A stretch of 5,535 bases of DNA from Bacteroidaceae bacterium (GTDB lineage: Bacteria > Bacteroidota > Bacteroidia > Bacteroidales > Bacteroidaceae): NCBI GenBank assembly GCA_900770705.1, contig CAAGLF010000054.1, positions 1 to 5,535 on the forward strand, written 5' to 3'. Made by a program: the position numbers and the translations under genes. The notes beneath the pieces are model-generated. The model was not told the origin of the DNA. It was given only the letters and a program-made list of their open reading frames with translations, and did not search any database. Below are positions 1-5,535 of this stretch, piece after piece. Positions within the stretch are counted from its first letter, which is position 1, and each line of letters starts with the position of its first letter.

Positions 1-23
1 CCTACACGACGCTCTTCCGATCT
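1..23 (+). other. Illumina TruSeq adapter remnant (not biological)
   Basis: The first 23 bases equal the last 23 bases of the TruSeq universal/read-1 adapter, including the diagnostic GCTCTTCCGATCT end at 11-23. Genomic sequence starts at 24. An exact match of this length at the very edge of a window is not expected by chance, so this is untrimmed library sequence. Any reading frame running into it, such as a minus-strand frame over 22-333, is partly artificial. Confidence 0.97.
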
Positions 24-49
24 AAAAAAAAATTTCTGGGCCCGAAATT
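24..49 (-). terminator. half-terminator-like A-rich module at left edge
   Basis: Nine A residues (24-32) are followed by TT, four variable bases and GGCCCGAAA (39-47). The same arrangement, with the same spacing, recurs as the left half of the clear terminator at 3222-3245. Here the matching right arm is absent. Only a weak 6-bp hairpin is possible (AATTTC at 31-36 with GAAATT at 44-49, 7-base loop). On the minus strand this hairpin is followed by nine T. It may be the remains of a terminator ending whatever lies to the left, or a sequence distorted at the contig edge. Functional status is uncertain. Confidence 0.25.
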
Positions 50-178
50 AAAAATTCCGCCGCAGTTCTACGACGCAGATACTTACCTACGCACATCTTC
101 CGGGCTGCCTGTCGGAAACACAACGGCCAGAGCGGGAAATACCTCCCCGACACCTCCACCCTATTCAAAGCAAGAAAA

Positions 179-3172
179 ATGAGCAACATTCCCAAACTGA
201 AGGACATCGTACTCAGGGACACGCCCTTCGCCGACTTGATGAACAAGCGCATATACAATGTACTCCTGCTCGCCACAAAATACGACGCCTTCATGCTTGA
301 AGACGATGGACGCGTAGACGAGCAGATTTTCAACGAATATACGTCGCTCTCCCTGCGTTATCCGCCCCGCTTCACGCAAGTCACGACAGAGGAGGAGGCC
401 CTCCGCGAACTCTCCGACCGCAACTTCGAGCTGATTATCGTCATGCCGAATATGGACAACCGCGACATCTTTGCGGCTGCCAAAGAAATCAAGCACCGCT
501 ACCCGCATATTCCCATCGTAGTGCTCACGCCGTTCTCCAAGGAGGTCAGCCGGCGCGTCGAAGGCGAAGATCTCTCGTCGATAGACTACATCTTTTCGTG
601 GTTGGGCAACGCCGAGCTGCTCTTGGCCATCATCAAGCTCATCGAAGACAAGTGGAACGCGCCCAATGATTCGGCGTCCGTCGGCGTACAGATTATCCTG
701 CTCGTCGAAGACTCCGTAAGATTCTATTCTTCCGCCCTGCCCCACCTGTATAAGTTCGTGCTCGAACAGTCTATGGAGTTCTCAAAGGAAGCGCTCAACG
801 ACCACCTGAAAACTATGCGTATGCGCGGACGTCCCAAGATAATGCTGGCACGCACATACGAGGAGGCAGCGGCCATTTATGCCGAATACAGCGAGAATAT
901 CCTGGGAGTCGTTTCCGATATGAGCTTCCAGCACGCCGGCAGCAAGGACCCCCTGGCCGGTTTCAAGCTCGGACGGATGATTAGGAGCCACGACCCTCAC
1001 GTTCCCATCATCCTCGAATCGAGTGAGACGGCAAACGTATCGTATGCGCAGGAGCTACGCGCCGCTTTCATCCCCAAACACCTGAAAAACTACCCGCAAG
1101 AGCTGCGCAGGCAGGTGAAAAAGAACTTCGGCTTCGGGGATTTTAAAATTATCAACCCCGAAACAGGACAAGTCGTGATGAAAATTCACGATTTGCAGGA
1201 CCTCCAACGGCGTCTCTACGACATCCCGGACGCGAGCCTGCGCTACCATCTTTCGCACAACCACTTCTCGCGCTTCTTCTTCAGCCGCGCCATGTTCCCC
1301 CCCGCCGTAATTCTGAAAAAAGTCGACGTCAGCGAATACCGTCATATGGGTGAGGCGCGACAACTTATCAGCGACTTGATCGTGGGATACCGCCGAATGA
1401 AAAATGAGGGCGTAGTGGCGATTTACCAGAAGGAACGTTTTGATGAGTACAGCAACTTTGCGCGAATCGGCGACGGCTCTCTCGGCGGAAAGGGACGCGG
1501 GTTGGCATTTATGGGGACGATGGTTAAGCGCTACCCCAAGCTGTCGGAGGAGAACTTCTCAGTAGACATACCGAAGACTGTCGTGATATGTACGGACATA
1601 TTCGACCGCTTCATGGAGGAGAACGACCTCTATCCGCTTGCCTTGAGCAACGCTACGGACGAGGAAATACTACAGGCATTTCTCCGGGGACGGCTGCCCG
1701 ACCATCTGCTCGAGGACCTGGCGGCGCTTTTCAGCATTGTGCACCATCCTATCGCGGTACGTTCGTCGAGTTTGCTCGAAGATAGTCACTACCAACCCTT
1801 CGCCGGCGTTTACTCCACCTATATGGTACCACATCTGGACAGCCGCGACGAAATGCTGCGTCTGCTCCGCGCGGCCATCAAGGGGGTATATGCGAGCGTC
1901 TTCTATCGAGGTTCGAAGGCTTATCTCACCGCTACGCAAAACCTCATCGACCAAGAGAAGATGGCGATAGTACTGCAGGAAGTCGTAGGTAGTGAGTACG
2001 AGGGAAAATACTTCTACCCCACCATTTCAGGCGTGGCACGCAGTCTGAACTTCTACCCGCTCGGAGACGAAAAGGCCGAAGACGGGATTTGCGACATTGC
2101 CCTCGGACTCGGCAAGTATATCGTGGACGGCGGCACGACGCTGCGGTTCTCCCCCCGACATCCGCATCACATTCTCCAACTGTCGACAACGGAGTTCGCA
2201 CTGCGGGAGACGCAGACCCGCTTCTACGCACTCGACCTCGAGAATGCGGCAGAGCGTTTCGAGACGGACGATGCGTTCAATCTGAAGCGGCTGTCGCTGA
2301 AGGACGCGGAGCGACAGGACAGCCTTCGGTACATATCGTCGACCTTTGACCCGACAGACCAGATCGTACGCGACGGATACTATCCCGGAGGTCGGAAGAT
2401 TCTCTCCTTTGCAGGCGTGCTGGAACACGAAATGTTCCCATTGTCGAAGACCATCACGCGCCTGCTCGACATCGGGCGTCAGGAAATGGGGCGTCCCGTG
2501 GAGATAGAATTTGCCATGAACATCGAAGACGGTGGTACGGCCGCCGGCGGAAAGCGAGGCCGCTTCTACCTGCTGCAGATCCGCCCCATCGTGGACAACA
2601 AGGAAGAGATAGAGGAAGATCTCTCCCTCGTGCCCCCCGAAGCGACCATCATCAGCAGTCCCGGCGTACTGGGAAACGGCATTGTCGGCGATGTCGACGA
2701 GATAGTCTACGTGAAAAGCGACGGGTTCAACGCCGCCGACAATCCGCAGACGGCCCGGGAAATAGAGTACATCAACCAGAAGTTTATCGAAGAAGGCCGC
2801 GGCTACGTGCTGGTCGGTCCCGGCAGATGGGGCAGCAGCGACCCCTGGCTCGGCATACCCGTAAAATGGCCGCACATCTGCGGTGCGCGCGCGATAGTCG
2901 AATGTGGACTTTCGAACTACTGCATCGAGCCCTCGCAAGGCACACATTTTTTTCAGAACCTGACCAGCTTCGGCGTGGGCTACTTCACCATTTATCCCTA
3001 TCGCGGCGAAGGGAGCTTCGACGAGGCCTATCTGAATGCCCTGCCGGCCGTAGAGGAGACGCCACACGTGCGGCGCGTGCGTCTACCGGCCCCCTGCGTC
3101 ATCAAGATGGACGGACGGCGCTCGCTCGGCGTAGTGCTGAAACCGACGGAGGCCGACCTGCAAAGGCCGTAA
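179..3172 (+). CDS. receiver-receiver-PPDK_N fusion protein (PEP synthase-like)
   Basis: This 997-residue, probably cytoplasmic protein lacks a signal peptide or membrane segment. Residues about 26-157 form a receiver-like fold that lacks the acidic pair and the phosphoacceptor Asp (M89 sits there). Residues about 170-310 form a second receiver with E177-D178, phosphoacceptor-like D247 (VVSDMSF), S281/S282 and K300, so it could be phosphorylated. Residues about 425-805 are the ATP/pyruvate-binding domain of the PEP synthase and pyruvate phosphate dikinase family: GGKGRGL at 436-442, AVRSSSLLED at 526-535, FAGVYSTYM at 541-549, GLGKYIVDGG at 643-652, VEIEFA at 774-779 and LLQIRPI at 798-804. 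The last ~190 residues contain GPGRWGSSDPWLG (880-892) and GTHFF (921-925). They have neither the canonical TCHAA phosphohistidine motif nor a PEP-binding TIM barrel, so true PEP synthase activity is doubtful. The start at 179 is preferred because the N-terminal stretch before M21 looks like conserved family sequence. The upstream bases are A-rich (AAGCAAGAAAA) without a Shine-Dalgarno, as is usual in Bacteroidota. Annotation pipelines often call such proteins PEP synthase. The domain call is firm; the reaction is unknown. Confidence 0.9.
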   Translation: MSNIPKLKDIVLRDTPFADLMNKRIYNVLLLATKYDAFMLEDDGRVDEQIFNEYTSLSLRYPPRFTQVTTEEEALRELSDRNFELIIVMPNMDNRDIFAAAKEIKHRYPHIPIVVLTPFSKEVSRRVEGEDLSSIDYIFSWLGNAELLLAIIKLIEDKWNAPNDSASVGVQIILLVEDSVRFYSSALPHLYKFVLEQSMEFSKEALNDHLKTMRMRGRPKIMLARTYEEAAAIYAEYSENILGVVSDMSFQHAGSKDPLAGFKLGRMIRSHDPHVPIILESSETANVSYAQELRAAFIPKHLKNYPQELRRQVKKNFGFGDFKIINPETGQVVMKIHDLQDLQRRLYDIPDASLRYHLSHNHFSRFFFSRAMFPPAVILKKVDVSEYRHMGEARQLISDLIVGYRRMKNEGVVAIYQKERFDEYSNFARIGDGSLGGKGRGLAFMGTMVKRYPKLSEENFSVDIPKTVVICTDIFDRFMEENDLYPLALSNATDEEILQAFLRGRLPDHLLEDLAALFSIVHHPIAVRSSSLLEDSHYQPFAGVYSTYMVPHLDSRDEMLRLLRAAIKGVYASVFYRGSKAYLTATQNLIDQEKMAIVLQEVVGSEYEGKYFYPTISGVARSLNFYPLGDEKAEDGICDIALGLGKYIVDGGTTLRFSPRHPHHILQLSTTEFALRETQTRFYALDLENAAERFETDDAFNLKRLSLKDAERQDSLRYISSTFDPTDQIVRDGYYPGGRKILSFAGVLEHEMFPLSKTITRLLDIGRQEMGRPVEIEFAMNIEDGGTAAGGKRGRFYLLQIRPIVDNKEEIEEDLSLVPPEATIISSPGVLGNGIVGDVDEIVYVKSDGFNAADNPQTAREIEYINQKFIEEGRGYVLVGPGRWGSSDPWLGIPVKWPHICGARAIVECGLSNYCIEPSQGTHFFQNLTSFGVGYFTIYPYRGEGSFDEAYLNALPAVEETPHVRRVRLPAPCVIKMDGRRSLGVVLKPTEADLQRP

Positions 3173-3194
3173 GGCCACGGCGGAAAGACAAGCC

Positions 3195-3215
3195 CGAAAG
3201 TCGGCGAAACTTTCG
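3195..3215 (+). repeat. small hairpin after the first stop codon
   Basis: CGAAAGT (3195-3201) and ACTTTCG (3209-3215) form a perfect 7-bp stem with a 7-base loop, about 22 bases after the stop codon of the PPDK_N protein. No T-run follows it, so it is not a terminator by itself. It might protect the 3' end of the transcript or be chance. Confidence 0.35.
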
Positions 3216-3225
3216 CGGCGGAAAA

Positions 3226-3271
3226 AAAAATTACAAGGCCCGAAAAAAAAACTTCGGGCCTTGTAGTTTTT
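3226..3271 (+). terminator. rho-independent terminator, potentially bidirectional
   Basis: A perfect 13-bp inverted repeat, TACAAGGCCCGAA (3232-3244) and TTCGGGCCTTGTA (3253-3265), encloses the loop AAAAAAAC. It is followed by a GTTTTT tail (3266-3271). The A-run before the left arm (3222-3230) can extend the stem to 19 pairs with one T-G wobble, and it gives a nine-T tail when read on the minus strand. The hairpin starts about 54 bases after the stop at 3172, so it should end the transcript of the PPDK_N protein and separate it from lon. Bidirectional use is structurally possible, but no converging gene is seen. Confidence 0.88.
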
Positions 3272-3362
3272 CCTATCGCCGAGGTTGTAAAAACTGCCGC
3301 GGCAGCAGCCCATGCCGCCACGCTGTAACGCCAGTCCGGCCGGCCCGAAAGGCTGCGTACGG

Positions 3363-3378
3363 GGCTTTTGCAAAAGCC
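3363..3378. repeat. 16-bp perfect palindrome upstream of lon
   Basis: GGCTTTTG at 3363-3370 is followed directly by its exact reverse complement CAAAAGCC at 3371-3378, with no spacer. It lies about 50 bases upstream of the candidate -7 element and 131 bases before the lon start codon. A spacer-free symmetrical site is more typical of a dimeric protein-binding site than of an RNA hairpin. It does not resemble the CIRCE or CtsR heat-shock operators. The regulatory role is inferred from position only. Confidence 0.45.
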
Positions 3379-3426
3379 TGCTGCAAATAAGGAGGGATTT
3401 TCGCTCGGACATCGGGATTTTTTTCG

Positions 3427-3434
3427 TAAATTTG
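3427..3434 (+). promoter_or_regulatory. candidate Bacteroidota -7 promoter element for lon
   Basis: TAAATTTG matches the TAnnTTTG consensus known for the primary sigma factor of Bacteroidota. Transcription would begin near 3440, giving a leader of about 70 bases before the lon ATG. The -33 TTTG element is poor: nothing matches at the usual 19-21 base spacing, and the nearest T-rich match (TTTT at 3398-3401) is about 25 bases upstream. The position between a terminator and the lon start supports the call; the weak -33 element limits it. Confidence 0.5.
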
Positions 3435-3509
3435 CGCGCTTACCTGTAGCCTGTCGCCCGCTACACGTGCGGAACAAGGCCGGCTATCACCCTCAAAGAA
3501 TCTCCGCAA

Positions 3510-5535
3510 ATGCTAAACGAAACAGAACAAGGCTCCATCTCTTTGATTGCTGACTTCAGTGGCGACTTCGAAGCGCTCTGCAACATCGAAGTACAAGGCA
3601 CATTGCCCATACTGCCACTGCGCAATATGGTATTATTTCCCGGTATCGTAGCCCCGATCACGACATCGCGCGAATCCTCGCGGCTGCTGATTGAAAAGGC
3701 ACGTTTGTCCAACTCCTTCTTCGGCGTGGTGTGCCAACGGGACGAAGCAGTGGAAAACCCGGAACGCCAGGACTTGTTCGATACAGGCATTATCGCCCGC
3801 GTCGTGCGGGTGATCGAACTGCCCATAGGCGGAAAGACCATCGTCATACAGGCGCACGGACGCTTCCGGCTGGGAAAAATCACCCGGAAGTCGCCCTACC
3901 TACGCGCAGAGGTGCAGCAGCTGCCCGAACTGCTGCCCGCAGAAGACGACAGAGAGTTCCTGGCACTCGCAGACTCCTGCAAAGACCAGACGCTCGCCCT
4001 GCTGAAAGCCACGCCCGGCACAGCACCGCAGGCGATGTTCACGCTACGCAACATTTCCCACCCGAATTTTCTCATCAACTTCATCTGTCTGAGCATTCCC
4101 TTGGACATAGCGGAAAAACAAGGGCTCCTCGAAATCAGCGACCAGCAGGAACGCGCGCTCAAGTTGCTCGCACTCCTCAATCGCGAAACGCAATTTGCCC
4201 ATCTCAAGCAGAGCATTCAGGCCAAGACGCAGGAAGACCTCGAAGAGCAGCAGAAAGTATATTTTCTGCAGCAGCAAATCAAGAATATCCGCTCGGAACT
4301 CGGCGAAACCTCCGACGACGACATCGCAGCCTTGCGCCAACGCGCCGAAGACTCCGAGATGCCCCAGCCTATCAAGGCACTGTTTGCCAAAGAGACGCAG
4401 AAACTCGAGCGTATGGCGCCGCAATCGCCGGATTACGCTGTGCAGGAAAACTATCTGCGCACACTTGTCGAGCTTCCCTGGGGCAAACGCACGACGGACA
4501 ACCTGAACCTGAAAAATGCCGCCCGCGTACTCAATCGGGATCACTACGGTCTGGAAAAGGTGAAGGAACGTATTCTCGAATACCTCGCCACCCTGCATTT
4601 CCGCACAGCCAAGAAGTCGCCCATCCTGTGCCTCTACGGCCCGCCGGGAGTAGGAAAAACCAGTCTCGGACGCAGCATAGCAGAAGCGCTGGGCCGGAAA
4701 TACGTCAGAATAAGCCTCGGCGGCCTCCACGATGAGGCGGAGATCCGCGGACATCGGCGCACCTACATCGGGGCTATGCCCGGACGAATTATCAAGAGCC
4801 TCATAAAGGCCGAAACCTCCAACCCCGTCTTCATTCTCGACGAAATAGACAAAGTTACCCGCTCGCAACACGAAGGTAACCCGCTCTCCGCACTTCTCGA
4901 AGTGCTCGATCCGGAACAGAACGCGGCCTTCCACGACAATTTCGTCGACATCGATTACGATTTGTCCGACGTATTCTTCATCGCCACGGCCAACTCCATC
5001 TCCGACCTGCCCCTGCCGCTGCTCGACCGTATGGAACTCATCAACGTAGAGGGTTACCTCGCCGAAGAAAAGCGGGAAATCGCACGCAAACATCTGATTC
5101 CGAAAAACCAGAAGCAGCTCGACTTCGGCGAAGAGCGGACAGTGAATTTCAAACCGGCCGCCATCGACTACATTATAGAGAAGTACACGCGCGAAAGTGG
5201 CGTGCGGCAGCTCGAAGGTCAGATAGAAAAAATCTTCCGGAAGGTGGCGTACGAAGTGGCGGCCCACGACAATACAGAACTGCTGCAGAAAGCCATTGAG
5301 CCGCACCAGGTGGAGACCCTCCTGGGCAAGCCCGTTTATTCCCGCGACTTATATCAGGGGAACAAGTACGCCGGAGTTGTCACTGGCTTGGCCTGGGCAA
5401 GCGTCGGCGGCGAGATAATTTTCATCGAGACCAGCCTAAGCCGATCCAAAGCGCCGAAACTTACGATTACCGGCAACCTGGGCGACGTTATGAAGGAGTC
5501 TTGCCTGCTTGCCTTGGAGTATATCAAGGCGCACG
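3510..5535 (+). CDS. lon: ATP-dependent Lon protease (endopeptidase La), 3' end cut by window
   Basis: This is one uninterrupted frame of 675 codons, still open at the right edge. Lon is a cytoplasmic ring-shaped AAA+ protease that unfolds and degrades damaged and short-lived regulatory proteins. The substrate-binding N domain begins at about residue 31 (TLPILPLRNMVLFPG), and a glutamine-rich helical, coiled-coil-like segment spans about 215-275. The ATPase module has LPWGKRTTDNL at about 324-334, Walker A GPPGVGKT at 377-384, Walker B FILDEID at 441-447, sensor-1 N495 (IATANS), arginine-finger candidate R507 (LLDRME) and sensor-2 R566 (ESGVRQLE). The start of the protease domain is present (GLAWASVGGEI, then TGNLGDVMKES), but the window stops about 30 residues before the catalytic serine of PKDGPSAG, so the Ser-Lys dyad cannot be checked. 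ATG 3510 is the only in-frame ATG after the upstream stop at 3447-3449. Its ribosome binding site is weak, as is typical of Bacteroidota. The truncation is a window-edge effect, not evidence of a broken gene. Confidence 0.97.
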   Translation, partial: MLNETEQGSISLIADFSGDFEALCNIEVQGTLPILPLRNMVLFPGIVAPITTSRESSRLLIEKARLSNSFFGVVCQRDEAVENPERQDLFDTGIIARVVRVIELPIGGKTIVIQAHGRFRLGKITRKSPYLRAEVQQLPELLPAEDDREFLALADSCKDQTLALLKATPGTAPQAMFTLRNISHPNFLINFICLSIPLDIAEKQGLLEISDQQERALKLLALLNRETQFAHLKQSIQAKTQEDLEEQQKVYFLQQQIKNIRSELGETSDDDIAALRQRAEDSEMPQPIKALFAKETQKLERMAPQSPDYAVQENYLRTLVELPWGKRTTDNLNLKNAARVLNRDHYGLEKVKERILEYLATLHFRTAKKSPILCLYGPPGVGKTSLGRSIAEALGRKYVRISLGGLHDEAEIRGHRRTYIGAMPGRIIKSLIKAETSNPVFILDEIDKVTRSQHEGNPLSALLEVLDPEQNAAFHDNFVDIDYDLSDVFFIATANSISDLPLPLLDRMELINVEGYLAEEKREIARKHLIPKNQKQLDFGEERTVNFKPAAIDYIIEKYTRESGVRQLEGQIEKIFRKVAYEVAAHDNTELLQKAIEPHQVETLLGKPVYSRDLYQGNKYAGVVTGLAWASVGGEIIFIETSLSRSKAPKLTITGNLGDVMKESCLLALEYIKAH

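Larger units (their letters stand above)
3173..3509. other. intergenic region between the PPDK_N protein and lon
   Basis: These 337 bases hold no convincing gene. From left to right they contain a small 7-bp hairpin (3195-3215), a strong terminator (3226-3271), a 12-bp palindrome CTGCCGCGGCAG (3294-3305, possibly chance in GC-rich DNA), a 16-bp perfect palindrome (3363-3378), an isolated AAGGAGG (3389-3395) with no start codon at a useful distance, a run of seven T (3418-3424), a candidate -7 element (3427-3434), and about 70 bases of probable lon leader. The size and content suggest that lon is transcribed independently. No tRNA or known riboswitch is recognised. Confidence 0.7.

Noticed and set aside
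22..333. 103-codon minus-strand frame at the left edge
   Set aside because: Its end runs into the adapter sequence, it overlaps the start of the PPDK_N gene, and it shows no family resemblance.
2027..3067. 346-codon open frame on the minus strand opposite the PPDK_N gene
   Set aside because: It is antisense to conserved PPDK_N motifs, has no recognisable family, and is explained by codon bias of the real gene.
3294..3305. 12-bp palindrome CTGCCGCGGCAG
   Set aside because: It is a fully GC-rich short palindrome in GC-rich DNA, with no promoter or T-run next to it; chance is an adequate explanation.
2827..3390. 187-codon plus-strand frame spanning the gene end, the terminator and the intergenic region
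   Set aside because: It passes straight through a perfect terminator hairpin and overlaps the end of the real gene in another frame. Its composition is Arg/Ala-rich and low in information.
3389..3395. AAGGAGG, a textbook Shine-Dalgarno sequence
   Set aside because: No ATG, GTG or TTG follows at a workable distance with an open frame, and it lies upstream of the candidate promoter for lon.
3731..4735. 334-codon plus-strand frame overlapping lon in another frame
   Set aside because: Its product is extremely rich in Arg, Ala, Pro and Thr with no domain, as expected for an out-of-frame reading of lon.
4044..5306. 420-codon open frame on the minus strand opposite lon
   Set aside because: It lies entirely antisense to clear, motif-rich Lon coding sequence. 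Its translation shows no recognisable domain. Long antisense frames are common in GC-rich genes with this codon bias.
5535..5535. Lon apparently lacking its catalytic Ser-Lys dyad
   Set aside because: The frame is intact and simply runs off the window before the region where the dyad is encoded, so this is not evidence of a truncated or inactive protease.

Overview
This 5535-base window most likely comes from a moderately GC-rich member of the Bacteroidota, probably the order Bacteroidales. Three things suggest this. The first gene resembles a long, receiver-fused PEP/pyruvate-binding protein that I associate with that order. Neither gene has a convincing Shine-Dalgarno sequence. A TAnnTTTG-type -7 promoter element lies upstream of the second gene. 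Genus cannot be read from the sequence. The first 23 bases are not biological: they match the 3' end of the Illumina TruSeq read-1 adapter, so the left edge is an untrimmed contig or read end.

Layout: 1-23 adapter; 24-178 a short leader with an A-rich, half-terminator-like module and no recognisable promoter; 179-3172 (+) a 997-residue protein with a degenerate receiver domain, a second receiver domain with intact phosphorylation residues, a PPDK_N-type ATP-grasp/pyruvate-binding domain, and a C-terminal region without the usual phosphohistidine and PEP-binding domains; 3173-3509 an intergenic stretch with a strong hairpin terminator, a 16-bp perfect palindrome and a candidate promoter; 3510 to the right edge (+) the Lon protease gene, cut about 30 residues before its catalytic serine would appear.

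The two genes point the same way but look like separate transcription units, because a terminator follows the first and a promoter candidate precedes the second. Lon (ATP-dependent protein quality control) and the PEP-synthase-like protein (possibly carbon or energy metabolism, or signalling) have no obvious functional link beyond adjacency. The most interesting object is the receiver-receiver-PPDK_N fusion. It combines a phosphorylatable signalling module with an ATP-dependent phosphotransfer fold but lacks the canonical downstream domains, so its reaction is unclear. It is probably a conserved but poorly characterised family rather than something unique to this genome. I see no mobile element, CRISPR array, tRNA or rRNA.
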